Positions 7,840 through 17,100 of a DNA stretch of 64,000 nt are shown here, one piece after another. Every line of letters starts with the position of its first letter. Within the stretch, counting starts at the first letter, position 1. Position numbers and translations under genes: made by a program. The notes beneath the pieces were generated by a model. The model saw nothing but the letters and a program-made list of their open reading frames with translations, ran no database searches and was not told where the DNA came from. Source of the stretch: Bog-159 sp049516155 (GTDB lineage Bacteria > Acidobacteriota > Terriglobia > Bryobacterales > Bryobacteraceae); assembly GCA_049516155.1 (NCBI GenBank), contig JBEKTJ010000006.1, positions 1 through 64,000 on the forward strand, read 5' to 3'.

Positions 7840-10641
7840 ATGCTGCCCGCTGAGTTGGAGCGATTTCGCCAGGCGGAAAAGATCTTCCACGCGGCGCTGG
7901 CGAAGTCCGCCGGCGAAGATCGCGACACGCTGATCCGGGAAAGTTGCGGCGGCGACGAGAGCTTGCGGACCGAAATCTTCGGCTTGCTCGCGAACGACGA
8001 GCGCGCGCGCACCGCCGCGCCTCCGGCCGCCGAACGGCTGCCCCGCTTCGGGGTCTGGCAGGCGTTGAAACTGCTGGGGCGCGGCGGCATGGGCACCGTG
8101 TACCTCGCCGAACGGGCCGACGGTATCGTGCAGATGACGGTCGCGGTGAAAGTAGTCCCGCTGGCGCTGGCCTCGCCCGCCATCGAAGAACGCTTCCGCC
8201 GCGAGCGCCAGTTCCTGGCCAGCCTGGATCATCCCCGGATCGCGCGCCTGATCGATGGCGGCGTCTCCGATACGGGCCTTCCATACCTGGCGATGGAATT
8301 CGTCGATGGACTGACCATCGATCGCTTCTGCGACGCGCGGCAACTGGATGTCCGCGCCCGCATCGCCCTGGTGCGCCAGGTGCTGGAAGCGCTGGCCTAC
8401 GTACACAGCCGCCAGGTGATTCATCGGGACCTGAAAGCATCCAACATTCTGGTTGCCGAAGGCGGCCAGGTAAAGCTGCTGGATTTCGGGACCGCGCGAT
8501 TGGTCGACGCCACCGCCGAAGCGGCCATCACCAAGACCGGCGTGTTTGCCTTCACGCCGGAATACGCCAGCCCGGAGCAGGTGCGCGGCGAGCCGTTGAC
8601 ATTCGCTTCCGACATTTATTCGGCAGGAGTTCTAGGCTATCGCCTGTTGACCGGCCGATTGCCCTACCGGATCGCCGATCGATCGCCGGCCGCCATGGCG
8701 CGCGCGATTGCGCGCGTCCAGCCGGAACCCTCCGGGATCGAGGCTCCGCTCGACGCTGTTCTCGCGAAAGCGCTGCGCAAGGATCCCGCCGGCCGCTATC
8801 AGTCCGCAACCGAAATGGATGCCGACCTGGCGCGTTACCTGGAAGGACAGCGGGTCCGCGCGCGGAGACCGCGCAAGAGGTTTTGGGGCGCGCTGGCGGC
8901 CGGCCTAGTCATTTTCGCCGCCGGTATCTTGGGGTGGCGTACGCTACGCGCCCTTGACGGCGCTCATCGCCTTATCCCTTTTGATGCAGGCGTGCCGAAC
9001 GCCATGCAACCGGCCCTTTCCAACGACGGGAAGTGGCTGGCGTTCGCGGCGTCTCCGTCCGGAGAAGAGGGCGGGCATCCGGAAATTTGGCTCAAGCCGA
9101 TGCCCAACGGCGCGCCGAAACGCGTAACCACCGGCGAAGCAGCCAACGACGAACCTTCGCTTTCGCCCGACGGCCGATGGCTGGCCTTCCATTTCACGCG
9201 CCAGCCCGCCGGCATCTATTTGCTGCCGTTGCCGCCTGTGGGCGGTGCGCCGCGGTTGCTTGTGGCCGGCGGGCGCGTCCCGCGCTTTTCGCCTGATGGA
9301 AAGTGGATCGCTTATCTGAACACCGGTGAGAATGGCGGGGACATTCCGGCTGCCAACACACGCATGTTGTACGTGGTGCCGGCGCAGGGAGGCGCGCCGG
9401 TACGGCTGGCAATGGGTTCAGCGTCGGTGCAGGGGGTCGCGTGGAGCTCCGACAGCCAGAGCGTACTCTTTCTGGCCGCCGACGAATTCGCGATGCTGGG
9501 ACTCTGGAGAGCCCCGCTAAATGGCGGCGCGGCTGCACTGGTACCCGAATTCAGTTACGATTTACCTCTGAGCTCACGCGCCTGTGCGGTGACCGGAGAT
9601 CGGTTCCTTTATATGAGCGCCAATGAATTCGTCCCGTCGTTGGGCGAATTCCCGCTCAAGCCCGGCCCCGGCGCCGTCCGGTACTCCACAGCGCAAGGAC
9701 GTTTACGGGGGGAGGTACGGGCGGAGAATGCCGGTTGCACGGCATCCGCCAGTGGCGCCATTCTGGCCGATGCGGCAGACAACCGGTCAAGCGCCTGGGT
9801 GCTGCCGATTGACCCAGCAAGCGGCCATGCGCGCGGACCACTCGCGCCCCTGACCAAACTGGAGCCCGGCATCCAGCAGCCGCGATTTGCCCCGGATGGC
9901 GCATCGTTCCTTTTCCCGCAACCCGGTCTGGCGAGTTTCCTGCAAGACTATCGGACCGGGTCGCGTACGCCATTGCCGGGAGCCACGGAAATGAGTTCCG
10001 ACGGCCTGTTTATTCTTGAGGCGAGTCGACGGATTCCCGGCAGAAGCTCTGAGATTTTCAAGGTTCTGAATCTCAAGACTGGGGAAGCCTGGGGCCAGGT
10101 CATATCCCCGGGTGTAATCTGGGATCTTTCACCGGGCGGCCAATGGGTGCTGGCGGCCAGCGCGGCGCTGCACCGGGCGATCATGGTCTGGGATACCCGC
10201 ACCGCCGAGCATCAGGCGATATATGCGCATCCCACCGCGAACCTGTACCTGGCCAATTTCTCGCGGGACGGGCGCTGGGCGCTGTTCTCCTCGGAAGAGC
10301 GCGGCCGCCAGCCGCATATGTGGGCCGCGCCGTTTCGGGGACTGCAGAGTGTTTCAGCTACGGAATGGGTGGATCTGGGACAAGGCGATTATCCGCGATG
10401 GTCTCCGGCCGGCGGACGCATCTACTTTACGCAGGTGCACGATGGCTTCGAGTGCATCTTTACGCGCGCGGTGGATCCCGTGACGAAGCGGCCCGATGGC
10501 CCGGTAACAGATGTGCAGCACTTCCACGGTCGGCTGACGGTGGGGGGCCTGCGGCCGGGCACTTTCCGTATCTCAGTGGCGCAAGACAAGATTGCGTTTT
10601 CGCTCGGCGAACAGACGCACCGCCTGCTGCAGTGGCGGTGA
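7840..10641 (+). CDS. Transmembrane Ser/Thr kinase with PD40 propeller (module 1)
   Basis: A 933-residue Hanks-type kinase from the ATG at 7840, chosen because it follows the sigma factor stop by 11 bases; an in-frame ATG 42 bases earlier lies inside the sigma gene. A helical N-terminus (about 1-55) leads into the kinase domain: glycine loop GRGGMG near residue 80, VAVK lysine near 104, HRDLKASN near 195, LLDFG near 213, and EYASPEQVRGE. One membrane segment (GALAAGLVIFAAGILGW) lies near 355. The rest is a periplasmic propeller of PD40/WD40-like blades (LSPDGRWLAF, FSPDGKWIAY). The catalytic residues appear intact. It probably couples an envelope signal to the linked sigma factor, which is inferred. 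Confidence 0.92.
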   Translation: MLPAELERFRQAEKIFHAALAKSAGEDRDTLIRESCGGDESLRTEIFGLLANDERARTAAPPAAERLPRFGVWQALKLLGRGGMGTVYLAERADGIVQMTVAVKVVPLALASPAIEERFRRERQFLASLDHPRIARLIDGGVSDTGLPYLAMEFVDGLTIDRFCDARQLDVRARIALVRQVLEALAYVHSRQVIHRDLKASNILVAEGGQVKLLDFGTARLVDATAEAAITKTGVFAFTPEYASPEQVRGEPLTFASDIYSAGVLGYRLLTGRLPYRIADRSPAAMARAIARVQPEPSGIEAPLDAVLAKALRKDPAGRYQSATEMDADLARYLEGQRVRARRPRKRFWGALAAGLVIFAAGILGWRTLRALDGAHRLIPFDAGVPNAMQPALSNDGKWLAFAASPSGEEGGHPEIWLKPMPNGAPKRVTTGEAANDEPSLSPDGRWLAFHFTRQPAGIYLLPLPPVGGAPRLLVAGGRVPRFSPDGKWIAYLNTGENGGDIPAANTRMLYVVPAQGGAPVRLAMGSASVQGVAWSSDSQSVLFLAADEFAMLGLWRAPLNGGAAALVPEFSYDLPLSSRACAVTGDRFLYMSANEFVPSLGEFPLKPGPGAVRYSTAQGRLRGEVRAENAGCTASASGAILADAADNRSSAWVLPIDPASGHARGPLAPLTKLEPGIQQPRFAPDGASFLFPQPGLASFLQDYRTGSRTPLPGATEMSSDGLFILEASRRIPGRSSEIFKVLNLKTGEAWGQVISPGVIWDLSPGGQWVLAASAALHRAIMVWDTRTAEHQAIYAHPTANLYLANFSRDGRWALFSSEERGRQPHMWAAPFRGLQSVSATEWVDLGQGDYPRWSPAGGRIYFTQVHDGFECIFTRAVDPVTKRPDGPVTDVQHFHGRLTVGGLRPGTFRISVAQDKIAFSLGEQTHRLLQWR

Positions 10642-10839
10642 AAAGCGCGATCCGAACTGTTTCATTTTGGGGCACGCATCTCATCTTTGTACAGCTTACA
10701 ACCCAGCACCCGATTTAAGTTAGTGCAATAGGAGGACTTAAGCGAAGCTGGTTGTGGCCCTGCCCATGCACATCACAAGATCATCGGTGGTGCGCCTACC
10801 GGCCATCCGGTAACAAATTGGAAAAGGGAGTTTATTGAT

Positions 10840-11016
10840 ATGAAGACGTTCTGTGCGCGCTTATGGCGTGAGGAGCAGGGTCAGGACCTGATCGAATATA
10901 CCTTGATGCTGGCCTTCGTAGCGTTGGCCTCCGCGGCGTTGTTTTCGTCCGCTGGCTCGAGCATCAATCAAATCTGGTCGAAAACCAACTCGCAATTGAG
11001 CACCGCCGCGAGCTAG
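10840..11016 (+). CDS. Flp/Fap-type IVb pilin subunit
   Basis: A 58-residue reading frame with an AGGGAG ribosome site nine bases before its ATG. The protein has a short basic leader, then GQDLIEYTLMLAFVALASAA, the G-x-x-L-I-E-Y plus hydrophobic helix pattern of Flp pilins; the prepilin peptidase would cleave just after the glycine near residue 14. Flp pilins assemble into thin Tad adhesion pili. No tad/cpa secretion genes are in the window, so this copy would rely on machinery elsewhere. It is followed after 57 bases by the cyclase-repeat gene. Confidence 0.88.
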   Translation: MKTFCARLWREEQGQDLIEYTLMLAFVALASAALFSSAGSSINQIWSKTNSQLSTAAS

Positions 11017-11073
11017 GCCGTTGGCTGGGCATTGGATGCCACCTGCGCATTTCGATCTAGGGAAGGAAGCCGC

Positions 11074-11916
11074 ATGGTTTCCTTGCTGAAATCCCAAAAT
11101 CCGGATGGCGGCTGGCCTTACCAGCGGGGCGGGCCGTCCTGGACTGAGCCAACGGCGTACGCACTGTTGGCGCTCTTCAGGCAGAGGCCGGTCGCTGAAC
11201 CGATCCGCAGGGGACTGCGGTGGCTGCATGCCGCGCAACGTCCCGATGGCGGTTGGCCGCCACAGCCGGCAGTCCGCCAGAGCGCCTGGGTGACTGCTGT
11301 TGTTGCGTTGCTGGGACCAGCGGCGCTGGGGGCAGATACCTATCGACCCGGCATTGCCTGGATCGTACGGCAAAGCGGTGAAGAGACCAGCTTTCTGAGC
11401 CGCGTGCAGCGACTCTTAACGGGAAATTCCCAAACCGATCCTGGCTGGGCGTGGTTTCCAGGGACTAGCGCGTGGGTGACTCCTACGGCTTTGTCAATGC
11501 TGGCCCTGCGGAAGGCTCCGCAGTGCACCGAATCGGCGCGGATCGTTACGCGCCTGCAGATGGGAGTCGCGTGCCTGTTGCAGCACGCCTGTAGTGACGG
11601 TGGCTGGAACTATGGCGCCGCGCGGGCGTTGGACTTCGATGCCCATTCCTATCCGGAGACCACCGGCGTGGCGTTGCTGGCATTGACCGGCAAGGACTCG
11701 CCGGTTATCCGCAAGGCCTGCCGTTGGGCGCAGGCGCAATTGCCCAAGTGCCAAACCTCGGAAGGCGAAAGTTGGCTGCGCCTGGGATTGCTGGCCCACG
11801 GGCAGCTTCCATCGGACACTCCTCTGCCGTTGCGTTCGCCCCGGACCATCCAAAATGCCGCCTTAGCCTTGCTGTCCTCGGACGCCATCGAGGGCCGTAA
11901 TTCATTTCTTGAGTAA
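11074..11916 (+). CDS. Prenyltransferase/squalene-oxidase repeat protein
   Basis: A 280-residue protein from the ATG at 11074, preceded by a GGAAGGAAG ribosome site; an upstream in-frame GTG or ATG lacks one. It contains at least three QW-type repeats: QNPDGGWPY near residue 8, QRPDGGWPP near 65 and CSDGGWNYG near 180. These are characteristic of the alpha/alpha barrel of terpenoid cyclases and prenyltransferases. It is much shorter than a squalene-hopene cyclase (about 630 residues), and I see no DxDD protonation motif, so cyclase activity is doubtful. A binding or peptide-folding role is as likely. Its TAA stop abuts the ATG of the DUF362 gene, which implies coupling. Confidence 0.75.
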   Translation: MVSLLKSQNPDGGWPYQRGGPSWTEPTAYALLALFRQRPVAEPIRRGLRWLHAAQRPDGGWPPQPAVRQSAWVTAVVALLGPAALGADTYRPGIAWIVRQSGEETSFLSRVQRLLTGNSQTDPGWAWFPGTSAWVTPTALSMLALRKAPQCTESARIVTRLQMGVACLLQHACSDGGWNYGAARALDFDAHSYPETTGVALLALTGKDSPVIRKACRWAQAQLPKCQTSEGESWLRLGLLAHGQLPSDTPLPLRSPRTIQNAALALLSSDAIEGRNSFLE

Positions 11917-12879
11917 ATGCGAATGTCCGGCATAAATCGGCGCGAGTTCTTGACAGGGTCGGCGGGCGGTCTGCTTTTGGCTGGCTGCGGGCGGCGTAAA
12001 ACCGTGCGCCGCGAGACGCTGGTTTCGGTTGCGCGGCGGCCCGATTACACCCAGGAATTGTACGGCGAGCTGCGCCGCGTCCTGGCTGAATTTCCACTCG
12101 ACGTCCGCGGCAAACGCGTACTGCTCAAACCTAATCTCGTCGAGTTCGAGCCCGGCAGCCCCATCAATACACATCCTCTCCTGGTACATGCGGCTTTGGA
12201 AGCTTTCCGCGAATTGGGGGCGGAGGTCATGATCGGGGAAGGCCCCGGACACCGCAGGAACACGCTGGATATGGCGGAAGCCGCGGGTTATTTCGAGACC
12301 ATCCCACGATTCGAAGAAATCTTCACCGATCTGAACCTTGATCGCGTGGCCGAAGTCCGGCTGGCGCATCCCCAGTCGCGGCTGCAGTCGATCTACCTGG
12401 CCCAATCGGCAATGTCTTGCGACCTGCTGGTTTCCATGCCCAAAATGAAGACACATCACTGGGTAGGGGCCACCCTGAGCATGAAGAACCTGTTCGGAAC
12501 GGTGTCTGGTGGAGTGTACGGATGGCCCAAAAACATCCTGCACTGGGCCGGAATTCCCGGCTGTATTGCCGATTTATACAAAACACTGCCCGCGCATTTC
12601 GCCATTGTCGACGGGATTGTTGGGATGCAGGGCAACGGACCGATCCAGGGGACGCCCAAGCGCGCTGGAGTGGTGGTTGTGGGCACAGATCTGGCGGCGG
12701 TGGATGCGAGTTGTTGCCAGATCATGGGCATCGATCCACACCGGATCGAATATCTGAAGCTTGCGGCGGGGGATGTGGGCGGGCTGATAAGATCGATTCA
12801 CCAGATCGGCGAGCCGGTGGAGAGTGTCAGGACCCGGTTCGACCTGCTGCCCGAGTGGAGCGGGCTTCGCCAGTCTTGA
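11917..12879 (+). CDS. Tat-exported DUF362 family protein
   Basis: A 320-residue protein that starts directly after the previous stop. The N-terminus has a Tat signal, NRREFLTGSAGGLLLAGC, and the final LLAGC could also serve as a lipobox. The body is a DUF362 domain: RVLLKPNLVEFEP, GAEVMIGEGPGHR, LLVSMPKMKTHHWVGATLSMKNLFG and IVDGIVGMQGNGP. DUF362 proteins often carry ferredoxin clusters; here no CxxCxxC set is seen, so it is the cluster-free form. Biochemical function is not established. Tight coupling to the repeat protein suggests a joint envelope function. Confidence 0.85.
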   Translation: MRMSGINRREFLTGSAGGLLLAGCGRRKTVRRETLVSVARRPDYTQELYGELRRVLAEFPLDVRGKRVLLKPNLVEFEPGSPINTHPLLVHAALEAFRELGAEVMIGEGPGHRRNTLDMAEAAGYFETIPRFEEIFTDLNLDRVAEVRLAHPQSRLQSIYLAQSAMSCDLLVSMPKMKTHHWVGATLSMKNLFGTVSGGVYGWPKNILHWAGIPGCIADLYKTLPAHFAIVDGIVGMQGNGPIQGTPKRAGVVVVGTDLAAVDASCCQIMGIDPHRIEYLKLAAGDVGGLIRSIHQIGEPVESVRTRFDLLPEWSGLRQS

Positions 12880-13521
12880 GCCTGGTTCACGGCAGAGTGC
12901 CGGTCAGCCTCCCGACGGCAGCCCCTTCGAGCCGGCATTTCGAGCTGGCAGCCAGGACCACGCGGGGATGCTCGGGGTCGAAGCAGGCTGCCATCAAGAT
13001 CAGCAGTGCGCAATGTGGAGGTTGCAGGATCGAGAATCGCCGGCACGTATCGGAGCCAACCGTCCGGCGTCGGCTTGCGCGGCGGGGCTTATCGCCGTAG
13101 AGCGGGAGCGGCCTATCCTACGGAAAAGCCAAACCGCGACCACCAGATTACTAGCGCCGCCTATGGTAGCGATCACGACCTCTCCGCCCGGCAGGCTTGC
13201 CGCGGCCGCTCCATCTAAGTTGCGCGCCCAACACCCGACTTCGGTGGTCGTAGTGACTACTTCATATCATTCACTTGGCAACCTGCCCGAGCCCGAGTCT
13301 ACTCAGGATTTCTGTGAGATGCCAAAATCTTCAGAATCGACGGCGCGCGTCGAACTGCCGCCGATGCCCCGACATATTGCATCCCCGAAGCGCTCGGCCT
13401 CCAATTACACATCTGCAAGACCGGAAGACCGTGGCTATTCCGTCGCTGGGTGACGAAGGCCTGGCCCTTCCTAATTTCCCGCCCGTGGCGTTATGATTGT
13501 TCAGACCGAGGCGTCACTGGA
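12880..13521 (+). other. Intergenic stretch, no convincing gene
   Basis: About 640 bases between the DUF362 gene and the second sigma factor. Several long open frames exist on both strands, the largest on the plus strand at 12824-13453. Their composition (runs of Ser, Pro, Arg, Ala with no conserved blocks) and their overlap with the DUF362 3' end argue against a gene. The minus strand around 12895-13030 has a short stretch with more protein-like composition that could be debris from a lost gene, but I cannot name a family. The sigma-factor promoter should lie in the last 150 bases. Confidence 0.4.
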
Positions 13522-14088
13522 TTGCAGACTGGCGAGTTCACCATCCTTCTCCGGCAGTGCAGCGGCGGCAACAAAGAGGCGCTGGACGCCCTGACTCCCG
13601 TGATATATGCAGAGCTGAAGAGGCTGGCGGCCGGCTGCATGCGGCAGGAGCGTCCGGCCGTCACGCTGCAGCCCACCGCGCTCATTCATGAAGCCTATCT
13701 GCGGCTCGTCGACCAGCATCTGCCGGATTTCCAGAGCCGCGCGCACTTCTTCGGCGTCACGGCGCGGATCATGCGGCAGATCCTGATCTCCGCGGCGCGT
13801 CGTCGATCGGCCGAAAAGCGCGGCGGCGGCCATCGCATCGAAATGCCCGCCGACGTGCCAATTCCGGCGGCGCAATCCGAGGAACTGCTCGCCGTGGATG
13901 AAGCCTTGGAGCGATTGGCCGCCCAAGACGAGCGTAAAGCCAGGGTCGTCGAATTGAAATACTTCGGCGGCTTATCGCGTGAGGAAATCGCGGAAGCGCT
14001 GGGCCTGTCGCTGGCCACCGTCAAACGGGATATCGCGCTGGGCGAAGCTTGGCTTCGGCGGGCGCTCACCGGCGGATCGCCGCAATAG
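13522..14088 (+). CDS. ECF sigma factor, kinase-linked type (module 2)
   Basis: A paralogue of the sigma factor at 7256 with the same layout. Region 2 includes VTLQPTALIHEAYLRLVDQH and RAHFFGVTARIMRQILISAA; region 4 includes LSREEIAEALGLSLATVKRD. I place the start at a TTG at 13522, preceded ten bases upstream by GAGG, because this aligns the N-terminus (LQTGEFTILLRQ) with the other sigma factor. An in-frame GTG at 13450 would add 24 residues of low quality. The stop is two bases before the kinase ATG. The sigma factor and kinase are presumably co-expressed. Confidence 0.87.
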   Translation: MQTGEFTILLRQCSGGNKEALDALTPVIYAELKRLAAGCMRQERPAVTLQPTALIHEAYLRLVDQHLPDFQSRAHFFGVTARIMRQILISAARRRSAEKRGGGHRIEMPADVPIPAAQSEELLAVDEALERLAAQDERKARVVELKYFGGLSREEIAEALGLSLATVKRDIALGEAWLRRALTGGSPQ

Positions 14089-14090
14089 CC

Positions 14091-16943
14091 ATGGCCACCC
14101 TGGACCCTCGCCAGTGGAACGAGGTCGAGCGCTTGTTCGCGGCAGCCCTCGATCTACCGCCGGATCGCCGTCAAGACTTCCTCCAGCAAGCCTGCGCCGA
14201 CCCGGACGTCCACCGTGAAGCGGCTTCACTGCTGGACCACGCGGGCGACGGACTGGCCTCGGTAGGCGAGGCGATTGCGGCGGCAAGCTCCGCCTTAGCC
14301 GGCGACGTCGATCCGGATGAGCGCCTGATCGATACACGCCTGGGACCTTACCGTGTGGAAGCCATCGCCGGACACGGCGGCATGGGCGCGGTCTACCGCG
14401 CGTTGCGCGACGACGCCGAGTTCCACCAGGTGGTGGCCATCAAGCTGGTCCGCGCCGCGGCCGAGTCGCCCGCCACTCTGCGGCGTTTCAAGCAGGAGCG
14501 CCAAATCCTGGCGCGACTTGCGCATCCCCACATTGCCCGTTTGCTGGATGGCGGGTCTACGCCGGAGGGCGTGCCCTACCTAGTGATGGAATTCATCGAG
14601 GGCCAGCCAATTACGTCTTGGTGCAAGCAGCGCGCGCTCGAGATCGAAGACCGGCTCCGGCTTTTTCTCCACGTTTGCGAAGCGGTCGCGTTCGCCCATC
14701 GCGAACGGGTGGTGCATCGCGACCTGAAGCCGGCGAACATTCTGGTAACCCGCGATGGTGCGCCCAAGCTGCTGGATTTCGGGATCGCCAAGTTGCTCGA
14801 TCCGGACCCGCAAAGCGACGCTTTCTCGATCACGAACCTGCAGGCGATGACGCCGGACTACGCGTCGCCGGAGCAGGTGCGCGGCGAAGCGGCTTCTGCC
14901 GCGACTGATATTTACGCACTGGGCCTGGTGCTCTATGAGATGCTCACGGGCCAAAAAGCGCAGGAGATACCCAACTGTACGCCCGACGCGATCCGTCGAG
15001 TGGTTTGCCACATGGAACCCAAAGCGCCGGGGGTGCTGAAGCCGCTACTCGCGGGCGACCTGGACAACATCGTACGTATGGCCATCCGCAAGGAGCCAAA
15101 CCGCCGTTATGCATCCGTGCCGGACATGGCGCGCGATATTCAGCGGCACTTGGACGGACGCACGGTAGCGGCACGGCCCGACACCTTGCGTTATCGCGCC
15201 GCCAAGTTCCTGCGCCGCAATCGCGCCGCAGCCGTAGTGGGCGCGGCGGCGGCGGCCATGGTCATTATCACCGCGGCATGGATCAGCTTGGCCGGCGGTT
15301 TCGTGCGCGCACCGCGCGTACTGCGGGTAGTGCAGATTACGCAGAGCGGACGCGTGGATCTCGACGACGGCATTGCCACCGACGGTTCCCGGGTCTATTT
15401 CACGGAGCGGTTTGGTGGGCGCTGGTCGCTGGCGCAGGTTCCGGCACAGGGCGGCCCGGCGCAGATCCTGTCGCAGTCGCTGGCAATTCCCGGGATCCTG
15501 GATATTTCGCCCGATCGGTCGCAGCTTTTGGTCGGGGCAGGCATGGGAGAGAACGTGCAACTCTACCTGATCCCCACCGCGGGTGGACCGCCGCGGAGAC
15601 TGGGCGATCTTTACGGCTATACCGGAACTTGGTCCCGCGACGGACGGTCCATCGTTTTTTCCCGAGGTTTGGCCGTGTTCCGGGTGAATGCCGATGGAAC
15701 CGGCTATCGCAAGCTGTTCGACACGCCGGGCCGCGCCGCGAATATCCAACTGTCTCCCGCGCCGGGTCCCGAGGTGCTGCGATTCGCCCTTTTGCGCGGC
15801 GATTTGCGGAACCATGTTTTGTGGGAGGCAAGCATCGATGGCGCGCGGATGCGCCCGCTGCCATTGCCCGGCTGGAAAACGGAGTTGGCCTGGCCGGATT
15901 CCGACGACGACGGAATCTGGGTTCCTCCCGGGAACTATTATTTGTTCCGGTCCAAGCGCGGCGGGGCCAACAGCGTGTGGGCCAGGCGCGAGCGCTTTGG
16001 CTTCCTGGAGGCGCCCACCGCCCGGCCCGCGCAGATCTACACTACGCCTTTAGACATCGCCTCCATGGCCCCGACGCCCGACGGTAAGCGGATCTTCTTT
16101 GCCGCCGGACAGGAGCGCCGCGAGTTGGTTCGATACGACGCGGGTCTGCGGCAATTCGTGCCCTTTCTCTCCGGCGTACACGCGCGGGGCGTGGGGTTCT
16201 CGAAAGACGGCCATTGGGTGGCTTATACGCTGTTTCCAGACGATACCCTATGGCGCTGCCGCGCCGATGGAAGCGAGCGCTTGCAACTGACACCGGGTGG
16301 CACGCATGCCTTTTGGCCGCAGTGGTCGCCGGACGGCACGCAAATCGCTTTTGGAGACCCATCGTCCGCAAAGGTCTTTGTGGTGCCGTCGAATGGCGGA
16401 ACAATCCGGGGCCTTACCAAGGCGGCGCAGTCCGAGTTCGGGGCCAGTTGGTCACCGGATGGGCGCTCTGTTGTGGTGTGGCGAGGTTTGCAGCACAGGA
16501 TTGCCAATAGCGGGTCACTTTACATAACCGACTTGAGCACCGCCTCGAGCCAAGCCGTGCCGGGGTCGGAATCCACCGGGCGGCCCGCATGGTCCCCAGA
16601 TGGACGTTACATTGCCGGGAATACGCTCGGGAAGTTGCGGATTTTCGATTTGAAGAGCCGTCAGTGGATGGTGTTGGTCCACGGCACGGGCCTGGGAGTG
16701 TTTGCCTGGTCGCCGGACGCCAGATATCTCTACTTCCAGTATGTCGGGGACGACCCGGAGGAGTCCATTCAGAGGGTGCGTATCGCGGACCGGGTGATTG
16801 AGCGAGTCGCCGGACTCAGCCAGATCCCGCAATCCGATCTGACAGGATTCTTATTCGCTAGCGTCGATCCCTCCGGTTCGCCCATAGTTTCCCTGCTTCA
16901 CACTAACTCCGAAATCTACGCACTCGATATCGACTGGCCCTGA
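14091..16943 (+). CDS. Transmembrane Ser/Thr kinase with PD40 propeller (module 2)
   Basis: A 950-residue protein built like the kinase at 7840. A helical N-terminus precedes the kinase domain: glycine loop GHGGMG near residue 94, VVAIK lysine at 118, HRDLKPANI near 210, LLDFGIAK and DYASPEQVRGE. A membrane helix (AAVVGAAAAAMVIITAAWI) is near 390, and a PD40 propeller with blades such as WSPDGTQIAF, WSPDGRSVVVW and WSPDGRYIAG fills the outside half. The HRDLKPAN motif is canonical, whereas module 1 has HRDLKASN. The start two bases after the sigma stop shows translational coupling. The propeller ligand is unknown. Confidence 0.92.
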   Translation: MATLDPRQWNEVERLFAAALDLPPDRRQDFLQQACADPDVHREAASLLDHAGDGLASVGEAIAAASSALAGDVDPDERLIDTRLGPYRVEAIAGHGGMGAVYRALRDDAEFHQVVAIKLVRAAAESPATLRRFKQERQILARLAHPHIARLLDGGSTPEGVPYLVMEFIEGQPITSWCKQRALEIEDRLRLFLHVCEAVAFAHRERVVHRDLKPANILVTRDGAPKLLDFGIAKLLDPDPQSDAFSITNLQAMTPDYASPEQVRGEAASAATDIYALGLVLYEMLTGQKAQEIPNCTPDAIRRVVCHMEPKAPGVLKPLLAGDLDNIVRMAIRKEPNRRYASVPDMARDIQRHLDGRTVAARPDTLRYRAAKFLRRNRAAAVVGAAAAAMVIITAAWISLAGGFVRAPRVLRVVQITQSGRVDLDDGIATDGSRVYFTERFGGRWSLAQVPAQGGPAQILSQSLAIPGILDISPDRSQLLVGAGMGENVQLYLIPTAGGPPRRLGDLYGYTGTWSRDGRSIVFSRGLAVFRVNADGTGYRKLFDTPGRAANIQLSPAPGPEVLRFALLRGDLRNHVLWEASIDGARMRPLPLPGWKTELAWPDSDDDGIWVPPGNYYLFRSKRGGANSVWARRERFGFLEAPTARPAQIYTTPLDIASMAPTPDGKRIFFAAGQERRELVRYDAGLRQFVPFLSGVHARGVGFSKDGHWVAYTLFPDDTLWRCRADGSERLQLTPGGTHAFWPQWSPDGTQIAFGDPSSAKVFVVPSNGGTIRGLTKAAQSEFGASWSPDGRSVVVWRGLQHRIANSGSLYITDLSTASSQAVPGSESTGRPAWSPDGRYIAGNTLGKLRIFDLKSRQWMVLVHGTGLGVFAWSPDARYLYFQYVGDDPEESIQRVRIADRVIERVAGLSQIPQSDLTGFLFASVDPSGSPIVSLLHTNSEIYALDIDWP

Positions 16944-17100
16944 GCGTCGTCGCGTACGGCGGCGCACGGCGCTGCCCCACAAGTGAAGCACAGAGTCCCA
17001 AAAGCGGACGGCGGTGCGCCCGCCATATTCCGTCGCCCACCGTATTTGCTAGCAGATACGCGGTGCAGCGGTACGGCAGGCAGAGTGCAATTGACACCAC

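Noticed and set aside
7348..8424. 358-residue minus-strand open frame over the first sigma/kinase pair
   Set aside because: Antisense to two genes with clear motifs.
12824..13453. 209-residue plus-strand open frame after the DUF362 gene
   Set aside because: Overlaps the DUF362 3' end, has low-complexity composition and no conserved block or ribosome site.
15045..15815. 256-residue minus-strand open frame in the second kinase
   Set aside because: Antisense to the kinase linker and propeller; composition is that of a shadow frame.
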